Source: Beta vulgaris subsp. vulgaris (taxonomy: Eukaryota > Streptophyta > Magnoliopsida > Caryophyllales > Amaranthaceae). Taken from it: a stretch of DNA of 64,000 bases. The first letter of the stretch is position 1. Each line of letters begins with the position of its first letter. Below, piece by piece: positions 23,957-35,811 of this stretch. The notes below the pieces were generated by a model, which had not been told where the DNA came from, did not search any database, and saw nothing but the letters and a program-made list of their open reading frames with translations. A program made the translations under genes and the position numbers. The DNA lies in NCBI RefSeq assembly GCF_026745355.1, contig NC_079205.1, positions 38,042,545 through 38,106,544 of the forward strand, in the 5' to 3' direction.

Positions 23957-26320
23957 GGAAACAAAACCTATAAAAATGATCCTGGATCTGTGGATTAGGG
24001 GCCCACAATATAACAACTTGAAAATCAAATAACAGATTACGAATACTTTGAAACAAAACATTTAACTTTAACCTCAGCCCACCATATCATAACATAAAAC
24101 TCTTCTTCTTGATCAATAATCATATTCCAAGACCTCCACATCAACCCTGCAAAATCACTAACAATGAACCCTGCCCCCACCAGGACAGGTTCGAAGAACA
24201 AAATCAGAAAAACTGAGTACACACACTGTCCAACCAGAAATTCATTTTAGTGGCTTAAAATATAGTTGTGCGGTTTATTACTCATCAAGTGGAACAATCC
24301 CAAACTTCAAAAATACTTAAAATCAAATAGTTAGAAATGTTTTTATCACGACTCCAGCAACCCTTAACTAGAAAGTCCAAGAAAGAGTACTCATACATAT
24401 ATTACAGATAATAAGTTCCTTGCCATAAGGACAAAGTTCAACAACAGTTGAAATACATAAGCTCATCCCAAAACCTCATTTTGGTGGCTTAAGACCATTC
24501 GTATACAATTCATGCTAGAATTCAGTATGCTTCACAAGTAAGGTACTTGTTTAAAAATTTCAAGATGACTATCCTTGCACAATCGTATTAAAGTAAGAAT
24601 TTTTATCATGAAGATCACCACTTAGATCATTCAAAAACCCTTTGGGTCGATAGCATTTAATTTCATTGGGTAAAGCGAACACGAATAGAGAGGGGCTCCT
24701 TACACAAGGAGCCGACTGTCTCTAAGCTAATGGAGGTCGTCACCCCACCGTTTAAATATTTATGCTTGCAAGCCTTAACCAGGACATGTCCCATTTTTAT
24801 TATCTGCTGGACTTTACCCACCCAGCGAGGGTTCGGAAGGAGATCACCCATCCTCCAAGGGTTATTGTTCATACCGTACCTTATTTAGTATCGGCCTTTA
24901 CCCACTTGTATCCATAGTTTATTTACATAAATAGTTTAACTGCACAGTTTATCAATACCACACGTGTTCCAAAGAACACATATTTATCCATGAAGAGGAA
25001 AAAGAATCACAACTATTATTGTGTTACTAATCATTGCAAGACTTGGATCTTCTTTTGAAATCTTTTGTTTTACGTTAACAATTTCACATATTAGTTACGT
25101 GTAAAGATATAAGGAAATAATCAATTCTTTACTGCTTGTAAAAGTCGTATAGGCACTTAGTGTGCTCATTTAAACTTTACCAAAAGGGTTGAGTTAACTT
25201 GAACATTTGGAACTTTTGTCAAAATAATTACAGCAAAAATACTGAACTTAAAATGAACATAACTTCTTGCTTGGTACTTCGAATTAGGAATTTCCAAAAC
25301 TTAACCTCAATAACTTTTGGATCATGACTACTCAAAGGAACAATACCTGCTCCATAACACATATTGAGCATCTCGCTCCATAAATGTTGTTTACTTTCCC
25401 CATAAAACAATAACTAAATCATAATGCTAATTTCTCAATAACACAAACTTATATCTTTGAAAACTTGTACTCTTGCTCTTAATTCGTATCGAATACTCAG
25501 TTCCAAAGTGTATCAATGACTTAAACTTCCGTCCGTAAATTAATATAAAGCAAAACAAAGTTGAAATGTAATTAACATATCCAAAATACTTGAACCTCAA
25601 TAATCTTATTATAACACAAACTCGAATCTCAAATAATCTCACTTACCTTAAATATTCTTTTAAAGGGAGTAATAATATACATAAAAGGTATTCAAAATCA
25701 AATGCCTCTCAGCAGTCAAACCCATAACATAATCAAAATGTAAAATATGTTTCTCAAAGACTTATAAGATAGTTAACTATTATCGAGACCTAATTCTAAA
25801 CTCGTACAATTAACCTGTAATGTTTTACTTATAGACTATAAGGTATCCTCTAACACGTTTTGACAATTCCCTTCATCATAATAGTTTCTCTTTGTACTTG
25901 GACTTCCGTCTTTAACTTATAGCATCGAAACTATAGTATTCCAGAATTCTCATGATATGAATTTTCCCCTTAAAGGTTTTCTTATCTCCAATACATAAAC
26001 TCTCATTGCCAGAATATAACCTTATTACATTATCATAAATCGCCTATAATTACTATGACAATTCAAAATATCTCACTCCATATTTCCCAATGCTCAACTC
26101 GTTGTCCTCATGCTTCTTAAATATATAATTCACAGCCATACGTCCCCATGTATTTGTACTAAAAGCTCATATTAGTCTTAACACCGTACCATACGCTTAG
26201 TATTGTCATTATATACCTTTATTTACCATGCTCTTTATTATCTATATTTATATTTTTCTTTCCCAACATCCATTTATATAATCTTACTCATCCAATAGAA
26301 GAAATTATGCTCCAAACTCT

Positions 26321-27003
26321 CATTAGGGGAAAAAAAGAAAGGGCTGCGGAGGAAGGACTGCGCTTTTCCTAAAAGCGCAGCCCTACTAGTGAAGGGCTGC
26401 GCTTTTTAAAAAAGCGCAGCCCTACATAGCAGAAGGGTTGCGCTTTTTCAAAAAGTGCAGCCCTTCACTTAGTAGGGCTGCGCTTTTAGGAAAAGCGCAG
26501 CCCTTCTTACCTACAGAAGGGCTGCGCTTTTCCTAAAAGCGCAGCCCTTCCTAAAAAAATTTGAAATAAAAAAGTTCGCGGGCTTCAAATATTAAGCGGG
26601 ATTCGTCAAATATATCCCTCATTCTTCTCTCTCCTCTCTCACGTCCCTCATTATTCCTTTTCCTCCTTCTCTCACGTCCCTCCTCCCTCTCCTCCCTCTC
26701 CTCCTTCTCTCTCAAAAACTCCCAGAAACGTTGCGACAAAAACGCTGAAATGATTTGCACTAATCATGCCGATGGAGTCCGATTGCCTATTGTGATACCT
26801 TTTCGGAAGCGGAACGGGCCAACGATTCGTTGTGAAGGGCTGCGCTTTTACCTAAAAAGCGCAGCCCTTCGTTGTGAAGGGCTGCGCTTTTCTAGCGCAG
26901 CCCTACTTAAAAAGTGAAGGGCTGCTACTGAAAGGGCTGCTGTCAAAAAGCGCAGCCCTACATGCCTTTTTCAGTGCAGCCCTTCTTCATTTTTCCACTA
27001 GTG
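26321..27003. mobile_element. Small non-autonomous CACTA (683 bp) with GGGCTGCGC palindromes
   Basis: The left end CATTAGGGGAAAAA is a slightly mutated CACTAGTGGAAAAA; the right end is a perfect CACTAGTGGAAAAA reversed. The target duplication is TCT (26318-26320, 27004-27006). The left side (26345-26550) holds five palindromes of the form GGGCTGCGCTTTT-spacer-AAAAGCGCAGCCC, and the right side (26835-26985) about three more, some decayed. The interior has a pyrimidine-rich stretch; no protein. Confidence 0.92.
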
Positions 27004-28924
27004 TCTTTTACTTGACCCCTTTGCGGATATGATCTTTTATTACATAAGTATTGTAAATTATATCTCTCTAATCGATACTCCTCTAAACCACCACCAAGAT
27101 TGGATCCTTTATTTCACTGATACGACATTCATATCTCAAATCCTACACATCATCTGAACTCACAAACCTCTCGTAAAAACTCCATTAACTCATAAATTAA
27201 TATTTGACCTTTTAAATTCACATCCAAATTTACTACTCCCTAACTATCTAATCTACGTCCACCACATAACATCTTCATTCTTAGTTAGAACCTCCCAACA
27301 ATTACTTCATCCTTCAATTATGACATCACAAATCTTCATTCTTAATTATATAACCAAGCTCCATATTATTTTCGGAGATTTCTTTGGGTGATACCATTCA
27401 ACCTTGTTTATACGCCATAAGTAAATCTTGGGATATGACTACTTCTAATAATATCCTCAAAGCGGCAATTGTATTTATTAAATAGAACTTCACAAGTACC
27501 CATCTCACAGCAAACTCATTCTAACTTAGATTCCAAACTCCATATAACATAATCCATCCATGATATTTTGTAAAGATATAACTTGTTTCACTAGACTTAC
27601 GTGTTTCCAAACTTAAATCCGATAATAATATTCATTAATTGACCCAAATTTGAGAGACTTTTTCCCATGAGAACTTCTTCATAAAAATTTAAGTAGGAGT
27701 AAAGATCCTCCCCATCATTAATAGAACTAGAAAATTCTGATTTCAAAGAGTATTATCAAACGACATAATTTATAAAAATTAATTTTTATAAACTTACTTA
27801 AGAGGCTTACTTCATATTAGAAGCTTTAATCCAATAAGAAAGATAAAATATTCAATCTTTAAGTTTAACAATTCTTATCATAATTATATTTGCTAATCAA
27901 TAACAAAATTGAGAACCAAGTTTATTTCTAAAATCAGAATATAAAATCCAATTGCACCACACTTGAATTGGAATAAAGGAGATAAGGAATTAAGAAAAAT
28001 TAGCTTATACCTTCATATGGAAAGGAATACCAAAATAATGGCAGCAACAAGGCAAGCAAGCCAATCACGGCAGCAGCGCAACACAAAGTACAGCAGTAGT
28101 GCTAAACTTGTGTAAGGCGTAACTCATAGCTCCGAACTCCAAATTGAGCGATTTTTGTGCTCAAATTCATTAGCTCAAAGTGATCTACAACTTTGATTCG
28201 GAAACAAAGAGAAAAATTGGATTGCATGTTATAGATAATTGAGGAAACAGATTGTCGGAATAAAAACAGAGGAGAGAGATGTAGATAGGAACACCAAACT
28301 TACAAAGACCATAACTCATAGCTCTGAACTCCAAATCAAGTGATTTTTGGGTCTAAGTTCAATAACTTTTCGAGATCTTCAACTTTGATTCATAAGTTTG
28401 GTCAAATTCCAACTCCAAAATGCAGAAATTGAGCATGCACAGTACGGGGTATAAAATCAGAGGAGAGAGAAAATTATTGTTTGGGGTTTTATTTTGGTTT
28501 TAAGGTTTCTCCCAATTCTTAACCACTTGGGTCATTAAACTGAAATCTTGAAGAGAATAATTGATCTATGGGAAAAATACACTTTGGCACTTGATTGAGA
28601 AGTTATGAAGAGGAGAGAGTGATGCTCTAGCATCTAGAGTAGGTAGCATGAGTGAGGAGACATAATTTGTAATTAAAAATGGGTTTCTCTTTATTTCAAA
28701 ACTTAAAATCCTTAACACAATGTCTCTATTATATAAAATTCATACTAACTTATTTGTGCTTGGAACTTACTTTAGACGATAAAAATAATTCTCAAAGTAA
28801 TTTCTTTCTATCTTCTGCTATCTCTTGATTAAAACGTGTCTGAAAATATCAGCTATTATACTTATCAAATCTCATTTATAAAGTCGTTATTAAACCTGCT
28901 TAAAATATAGGCTATTACAGTCAC

Positions 28925-30115
28925 CATCAATACCTTAACCCGAAACCGAATGCAACCATTACTACTACTACTAGGGCTGGTTAACAGGCCGGAATCAATC
29001 GAGTTTGTGTTCAGGTCAATAATTTAAAGAGACTAAATAATATCTTCACAAGAGTTCATACAATGCTTTATTACGATCTAACAATAGTAATTACACCAAT
29101 CAATACAGCAATTGATGCAAAAATAAGCAAATCGATCCACAAAATCAAAGACATCGGTATAAAAATTCAATTCAACAAAATCAACAGCATACCAAAACCT
29201 AAAACACGCAAATCAACAGCTCAAAATCCCTAACTTTTTTTTTCATATTACTCATTCATGCATCGTGTTTATCAAATCTCAAATCAAAAATAAAACATGA
29301 TCTTTTAACTAACTATCTACAAAAGAAAACGCTTGTAATTGAACAACAAACGACAAATCTGATAAATCAAGCTCAAGAACAACACATTGCAGCACAAACG
29401 CATTGAAAATCACGCCACATTTTAGAATTATGAAACCCTAAGTTAAATCATTATAGCATAAACTTTTAAGGTGAAACCTTTGAATAACTCAATGTTGACA
29501 CTCCTTTTAAAAACAATTTCATCATTATTATTGTTATTGTTAATTTCTGGACTAATTTTGATATTGTGGTTTGTTAAAATTAATGGGTTGAGAAGGTGCA
29601 ATTTACCTGAAGTTGATTCAACGACCTTAACCGAACAAGCTGAAGTTGGGGTTTGATCTTCGAGGTGACAAATAGTGAAGGAGGATAATATGGCGGAAGT
29701 TTAGGTTGCAAGAAAATCTGCTTCTTCTTAGATGTTAAGATAACGAATCCGAATATGAAACTGGATTCATGTCTAAATCACTTCGTCTAACCTCATTCCA
29801 AAGAGAACTCCAATTTCGTAAAAAAAAAAAAAAAAAAATTCGAGATGAAAATTAGGGGTTTTACGCATGAGATTAAGAAGAAAAAAGAATCGAAAATGAA
29901 AATGAGAACTGAGAAGAATGATTGAGGGTCGAATTGAGGAGAGAAAATGTCAGAGAAGCGTTGGAGAGAAGGGAGGTGAGATATTAGCAATTTGAGGGTT
30001 TTCAGTGGGGGAAGAACAGTTACGAGAGAGGGTCAATTTGAGGAGAGAGAATGTGAGAGGGGGGCGTTGGAAGAATACCCAGAGGCTAGGGTTTGCTTTT
30101 CATTTCAAGCGGTTA
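28925..30115 (-). other. Probable captured SEC61 5' region: leader intron and 5'UTR exon
   Basis: On the minus strand a donor (CTTCAG|gtaaat) lies at 29607/29606. Upstream of it (29607 to about 29770) is exon-like leader sequence. If joined to the acceptor at 23729 this gives a leader intron of about 0.7 kb once the solo LTR and its 5-bp duplication are removed. Leader introns are common in plant housekeeping genes. A run of about 18 A at 29821-29838 and purine-rich sequence lie beyond. The assignment is inferred from position and splice signals. Confidence 0.45.
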
Positions 30116-30263
30116 AATTATTCAAATGCTACGGTTAACCGGAGCATTTGACTCATTTTACATTTTTTTTTTTAAATTTCGTTATTTTCATAATTCCAAA
30201 TGCTCCGTTTTTATTAAAATAGTAGTATTTGTAATGTAGCAAAAGAGTTTTTTTCCACTAGTG

Positions 30264-30663
30264 CCTTCCTATACTACCCATTCTCACAATGCAACAAGTA
30301 AAACTTTAAAGGCATGAAAAATAATGCAGACACTCTTTATAAAATAATAATAATTAACTGAATTAAAAAAAAATCGACTAGAAAAAAAAATTCGGACCTA
30401 ATAAGGTCGAAGGGGAAAAAAATATCGATTCTAGAAAATTTCAAAAATGTTTCTAAATTCCGAAAAAAATTTCAAACAACGAAATTTTCGAAAAAAATAT
30501 TCGGACTTTTTTTTTTATGTAAAATAAATTATGTCTCCTATAATATTATAATATGATATATTCCTATAAAATTTTCAAAATCAATAAGTAGGAGCAATTC
30601 TAATGGTTCTTTCAAATAACTAGTAAGCTAGTCAGGCGCCTAAAAGTTTTGAAAATAACCTCA
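30264..30663 (-). other. Gypsy leader, upstream half
   Basis: Sequence between the primer-binding site and the CACTA-B insertion. It is AT-rich with several A-runs and no ORF of note. It joins to 19624 across the insertion. Confidence 0.6.
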
Positions 30664-30678
30664 AGCTCCCAGATACCA
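30664..30678 (-). promoter_or_regulatory. Primer-binding site of the gypsy element (tRNA-Met-like)
   Basis: On the minus strand the LTR end ...GTTACA is followed, after three bases, by TGGTATCTGGGAGC. This shares TGGTATC and GGAGC-like bases with the usual initiator tRNA-Met site. Confidence 0.75.
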
Positions 30679-30681
30679 CTT

Positions 30682-33282
30682 TGTAACACCCCGATAATTC
30701 TCTCTTTTAAGAAATACCTTTATAATATAAAAGTAGAGAATTACCCAAGCATTATCGCCCGTGTGATAACGTATCGGCTTATTCAGAATTTTGCAACGGA
30801 TAAACATATAATTAACTTTAACCTTTTATTATAAATAAAATCAAGTGCTTCGAAATCAAACAATCTAAATGAGTCTACTCAAACAACTTAATAAAATACG
30901 TTCTTATTAATGCAGAAAAGTAAAATATACTAGTTACACATTCTTTCCATTCCAGATTCCCAATGATGCACATCTGCGAACCTGTAATGTCTATGCCTTA
31001 CTGAATCTGGTAACCAAAATGTGTCATCACTGGATCAATAAGGCAAAGTCATGATCACAATCACAAACAAAGCATGTAATCAGCAAAGCTAAGTACTACA
31101 TACTAAAACATAATCATTTCTAACATGATACTAAATAAATAACATGCAGGGATAAATAATAATATAATCATATAACATTCTGCAGACAACTTTTACTGAA
31201 CTAAACTCTAAACATATTTTTATTACTTTAATGTAATAGTTACTTGGACTCGAGTTGTCTTATTTACTAATGCCTTCACTAAGAAGACGAAATACGGGCG
31301 CAACTCCGTATTCCAGAATGACCTGTGATATCGAGGAACCTTTTTAAAAAATATAGGAATGGTGATTAATGCACCCCCAGGAAAGCCATGGCACGCTCAC
31401 CATGAACCCCAACTCCTAATGCCCAAGTCTAGACATGCAACAGTCTAAAGTCTATAACTATCTTCGTTACACTTTACGTTATTTACATGTTATCGCTTGT
31501 TATGACACACATACAAGCAATCACAGAAATACAAATCAATCATTTATAATTGAACTTCTTTTATCTTAGGATTAAATAGGTGATCATAACTTACAATCCA
31601 AGACTACTTTCTTTTAATCTTAAACTTTCTTATTTTGTCGAATCTAGCCAACAATAATCTTACCTTTAAAAAGGCATAACTTATCAACTTACCAAATAAG
31701 GTCCACAGTCCTCATAAGATAGTGAAAATAATACTTGTAAGGGAACACATGAATAACATGATTCAATCTCTCTATAACATATATTAATTACCCCATGTGA
31801 ATTAATAAATAAGGTTTCCTTCCACATGCTTGCATCAATAGTTCCATACAAACATGACAATCTTACTTTAACTCATAATAAATCTCAAAATCAACATGTT
31901 TGCTCACAGGCATAAAACATGTAAAAATCAATCATACTAGAAATCACATATGAACTTATAAAGTTCCTATACATGATACTACAACTTTTTCTCCTTAAAT
32001 CATGATACTTATCACATAGCACACAGGTATGTACGTACCTTGTGTAAACTAGTCGGCAGGCCACTTTTAATTCTTTAAAAGTCTCCTACAGAATATTCTC
32101 CGAGTAGAAATCAATATAAACTAAATCAATACTCTTAAACAAAAATACAGCAACTTTAAAATATTTAAAATCCCCTTCAAATATACTCAAAAGTTGATTT
32201 TTCTATCAAAACTTCAATTATTTTTAATTCCTAGCATAGTACTATCATACTAGTAATTAAAATTCTTAAAACTCCATAAATAAAATCCTTTATGAAATTC
32301 CAGCAACTTTTAAAATCACAAAACCCTTTTTAAATATATGTAAACATGATTAAATTCATAATTTAAACCAATCTCATAGTATACAACATGCTACTATGGT
32401 TTTCTAATAATTAACACCCTAAAAATCCATGTTTTAATGATTAAAACTTCAATCTAACAATAATAAATAAATCTGAATTTTTATTCTTATAATATATAAT
32501 ATATGTGAATCAAGATTATTTATTAAAACAGTAAATTAAAATAATAATCATGATTAACATTAATATAAAGCATAAAAACATAGTCTTTAATGGAATCTTG
32601 AGGAAGAAGAAAAGAAATTAACCAACAAGAAAAGAACATGGAAGGCACCGAAAACAGAAGACCCACGACAGAAGCAACAGTGCACGGACCTTGGTGGTTT
32701 TGAAGGCTTTGTGACGTTTCTTGTTGAAGAAGAAACGTTACTTGAAGAAGAAGAAGAAGAAGAAGAAGAAGAAGAAAGAAAGAAAGAAAGAAAGAACTTG
32801 AAAGAGAGAAAAGAAAAAAAACCATGAAGCTAGGAATAGAGAAAGAGTGCCATGAGATTTGAGTGTGAGGAGAGAGAAAATAATTCTTGTGTGGGGTAAA
32901 ATAATTAGGTATTAGGATGTTTATAAGGAGGCTTCCTTTTGGGCTTAGGAAAAGGAGATTGAGCTTAATTAAAATTGATGATGAACAGGATAAATAAATT
33001 AGAACTTCTAACATCAATATGATTCCTCTTTCCTAATATACTTAGAATTTAAGTTCCTCAAGTCCACTTAGACTTATTTTCCAAATCAAATTAGTATTTC
33101 AAACCTTTTTCAAAGCATGCCTAAATAAAACTTTCTTAAATCCTTAAAATAATTTCGTTTGACTTTTAAAATAGTCAACCTTTTTATATAGTCAAATCAT
33201 TTAAAACTAAATTATGTTTAAATATAAATATATAAATACTAAAATATATTTATAAAATCCTTTAAAATTATGGGGGATTACA
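30682..33282 (-). mobile_element. 5' LTR (2.6 kb) of the gypsy element
   Basis: The minus-strand LTR starts TGTAATCCCCCATAATT at 33282 and ends AATTATCGGGGTGTTACA at 30682, forming an imperfect terminal inverted repeat. The end abuts the primer site. A long CTT/CTTT microsatellite lies at about 32746-32796. No conserved protein is encoded. The 3' partner is outside the window. Confidence 0.82.
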
Positions 33283-33519
33283 TAATAGCACTGTGAAAAT
33301 CCATTTGTGTCTCCCCTTTTATTCCCCCTCCCACTTTCTCATTTAAACATGTAATCTCATTAACATCACCAAAAACTATAGTAGAAATGTTAACTCTCTC
33401 ACACAAGCATCTCATCAGTTTCCAAGTTTGATGTTTATCTGCCGCTTCGGGCCAGCCATAAACACCAATATCATACCACACCACCACATCATTCTCATCA
33501 CACACATCAACTGCAAAAT
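33283..33519 (-). pseudogene. LINE endonuclease fragment between two LTRs
   Basis: The minus strand reads WYDIGVYGWPEAADKHQTW, CERVNISTIVFGDVNEI, CLNEKVGG, which is the middle of an L1-type apurinic endonuclease domain (GDxNEI motif). It is the target sequence left between two LTR insertions. Confidence 0.8.
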
Positions 33520-34656
33520 TATAATCCCCCGTAATTTTATGAATTTTATAGATGCATTTAATATATATTATATATATTTTAGTGTTTAAATGATTTATTT
33601 CATAAATGATTGACTATTTAAAAGTCAAAAGAATTATTTAATAATTTTAAGTTATCAAATATTTTATTTGGTCATACTTTAAAATTTATTTAATAGCTTA
33701 AACATCTTTTGGTTTACTAAAAAGGATTTTAATTTGGGTTAAAGGAACCCAACTATGACAAATACCCAATCATTAAATATTATTAAAGAAAAAATACAAT
33801 TTTCTATGCCCAAAAGGGGTTAACTATATAAATTCCAAAACTCCAAAATTTTCCCACACTTATTTTCTCTCTCTTCCTTCTCCTCTTTGTTTCCGGCCTC
33901 CTCTTTCTTTTCTTTTCTCTCTCTCGTTTTCTCTCGCTCCTCCTATCCGTCTATCGGCAGCCACGCGAGCCACCACCGACCGTCGTCACCCAGCAGCCGC
34001 CCTTGCGTCGCCGTCCTTCCTCTCTTTTGGTTATTTCTTCCTCCCTTATTATATATTTAATGTTAAAGTTTATATTTTAAAGGATCGATTTAATGTTTTC
34101 ATGATTAAAGTTTATAGTTTGATGATTTAAATATAAATTTCAGATTATGTAATTTATATAGTGAAGTAATTAAATTTCAGATTTATTTATTATCTTTAAA
34201 TTAAGGTTTTAAGTATCAAAGCATGGATTTTTAGGGTTTTATGAGTTGAAAAATCATAGTAATATATTATAGTTTTTGAAATTGATTCCTCTTATGATTA
34301 TGATTATATTTAAGTATGTTTTAAAGGGTTTTAAATATATTATAAGTTTGCTGAGATTTTTATTAGTATGCTTATGATGGAGATTTAATTCTGAAAGTAT
34401 GAGTTTGTTAGGGTTTTAATGACTAGTATAGTAGTACTATACTAGGAAGTATTAATAATTCAAGTTCTAATGATTTGAAAGGTTTTTAAACACTTTTAAA
34501 GAGGGTTTCAAGTATTTTCAAGTTGTTGGAAATTTATTAGAGTATTGATTTGTGGTTATGTTGATTATTGATAGGCCGAGAATTCTTTTTAGGCGACTTT
34601 TAAGCTTGTTAAGGTGGACTTGCATTTTGTCTAAACAAGGTACGTACATACGATGA
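33520..34656 (+). mobile_element. Plus-strand LTR fragment related to the gypsy 5' LTR
   Basis: Starts TATAATCCCCCGTAATTTTA and stays recognisably similar to the gypsy LTR read on the opposite strand: the ATGGATTTTTAGGGT, GTACTATRCTAGGA and AAGGTACGTACATAC strings occur in both in the same order. The match stops after AAGGTACGTACATAC. It has its own TATA-like TATATAAATT (about 33826) and a GC-rich leader (33950-34015). It is a truncated copy of a sister family. Confidence 0.75.
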
Positions 34657-35114
34657 ATAGGAATATTCCACAAAATATTCCTCTGGCTTCAAAAAAATTT
34701 CTCGAATATCTAATGTTATATATAACCATGAGATAGGAATATTCAACAAGATATTCACCCGGCTGGATAACCATTAAACTTATCTTCATAATTTCTTGAG
34801 CAGTTTAAGAGTATTGGCATACCTCAAGTGTATATTATATTATCTCCAACAAGAATACTGAAGACATAGACAAGGAAAGTCCACCCAACATTCTCGTAAA
34901 AGTTCAACAATTTGGCAAGCTTGGATTAAAAAAAAAGTCTTCCTAACTCATATAACTCAGCTAATTGTTGTGAGTTGTTGCTTTTGATCCATTATTATAA
35001 GCTAATTTGTTTCAAACAAAATGAAGCCAACATAATTTTATATGATGGTAAAAAAATAAAATCGAAACTCAATCACAATTAAACACTCAAAAATCGTGTA
35101 TGTGATACAGTCTC
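34657..35114 (+). other. Unassigned AT-rich sequence
   Basis: Two AGGAATATTC-type stretches (about 34669 and 34735) and no coding sequence. It may be the 3' end of the element whose LTR follows. Confidence 0.35.
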
Positions 35115-35811
35115 GAGGGGGCAATTTATACGCATGAGAATTTTGTCAAATGCTGATAATTGTTGTTTGACTCGTAAAGTCAACTTATGACTTTTATAAT
35201 TTAAGCTTGATAATTAAATTATCCTATTTTTATTAAGTCATTTAGTATTTGGTCAAATTCCCATTAAATGAAAGTTGGGCTCTTTAGAGGGTTTATGTCC
35301 ATGACGCCCATGTGGCAGGATAGGTGGAAACCCTAAGTTCAATGAAACTCTATAAATAGAGCCCTCGTCTTCATTTGAGAGGAGGAGAAATCATACTCTA
35401 GAGCTAGCAAGAAGAAAAACATAACGCACAACCTAAACCTCTCAAGCACTCCATCTGCCAGTCAAGTTACATCAAATTCTCTCCCGGAAGAAGGAACAAG
35501 ATCAACCTTCGATGAGATCAAGCCCGAAGGCCTCTTATTCAAGAAGATCATATTTATTCGTGAGCAACAACAAATCAGCATCAAATCATTTTCGAAGAAG
35601 ACGAACAACAAGCATTCAACATGACGTTCTACTCTAGAAGTTCTACCTTGGACGAGATCAAGCCTCGATGGCCCTCATTCAAGAAACTAAAGTCAATAGT
35701 TCCTGAACTTACCAAACTAGTTCATGAACTAATTGGAGATTGAAGCAGAGGAAAAAATATTAGAGATTGTATTCACAAATTCAAATCAATAAAATTGACT
35801 ATTTTGTTACA
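35115..35811 (+). mobile_element. Candidate LTR with polypurine tract and TATA box
   Basis: CTCGAGGGGGCA at 35115-35126 looks like a polypurine tract; the following TTATACGCATGAG start resembles LTR starts I know from plant Tat/Ogre-type elements. A clear promoter TCTATAAATAGAGCCC lies near 35350, and AATAAA near 35787 precedes a possible end TGTTACA at 35811. No partner LTR or target duplication was found. Confidence 0.42.

Larger units (their letters stand above)
23759..28919 (-). mobile_element. 5.2-kb solo LTR (gypsy type) inside CACTA-B
   Basis: The ends are TGTAATAGCC (minus strand, 28919) and GGCTGTTACA (23759), a 10-bp imperfect inverted repeat with TG...CA. A perfect 5-bp target duplication GTCAC flanks it (23754-23758, 28920-28924). 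There is no gag/pol and no second LTR, so it is a solo LTR left by recombination. It lies in what appears to be the SEC61 leader intron. It contains a small CACTA (26321-27003) and a diverged tandem pair (about 28095-28215 and 28295-28410). Otherwise it has no coding sequence. Confidence 0.88.
19625..30263. mobile_element. CACTA-B: 10.6-kb non-autonomous CACTA element carrying host gene fragments
   Basis: The left end CACTAGTAGAAAAAAACCTC and the right end (reversed) CACTAGTGGAAAAAAACTC match. The target duplication is CCT on both sides (19622-19624, 30264-30266). Both ends carry repeated AAATGCTCCG / CGGAGCATTT motifs in both orientations (about 19640-19795 and 30120-30215). No transposase gene is visible. 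Contents in order: LINE fragment, an unrecognised exon, armadillo-kinesin exon, SEC61 alpha exons around a leader intron that has received a solo LTR, and subterminal repeats. It is therefore a gene-capturing CACTA mobilised in trans. Confidence 0.93.
14071..33282 (-). mobile_element. Ty3/gypsy LTR retrotransposon, chromovirus-like, interrupted by two CACTA elements
   Basis: Read on the minus strand, the order is 5' LTR (33282-30682), a tRNA-Met-like primer site, a leader, an extra ORF, gag and pol. CACTA-B (19625-30263) splits the leader and CACTA-A (ending 14070) splits the integrase end, so the 3' LTR lies beyond the left edge. Pol order PR-RT-RH-IN is that of Ty3/gypsy, and the C-terminal HDVFHIFQLKRY ... 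VKVLWSNHE segment is the chromodomain-like tail of plant chromoviruses. Many stops and frameshifts show the copy is dead. The remaining parts, without the CACTA-B insert, total about 8.6 kb in the window. Confidence 0.85.

Noticed and set aside
26551..26760. Arg/Glu-rich frame in the small CACTA
   Set aside because: Low-complexity translation of a CTCTCC-rich stretch; no conserved feature.
32523..33017. 164-residue minus-strand frame in the gypsy LTR
   Set aside because: Contains a (CTT)n-derived Leu run and lies wholly in the LTR; leader sequence, not a gene.
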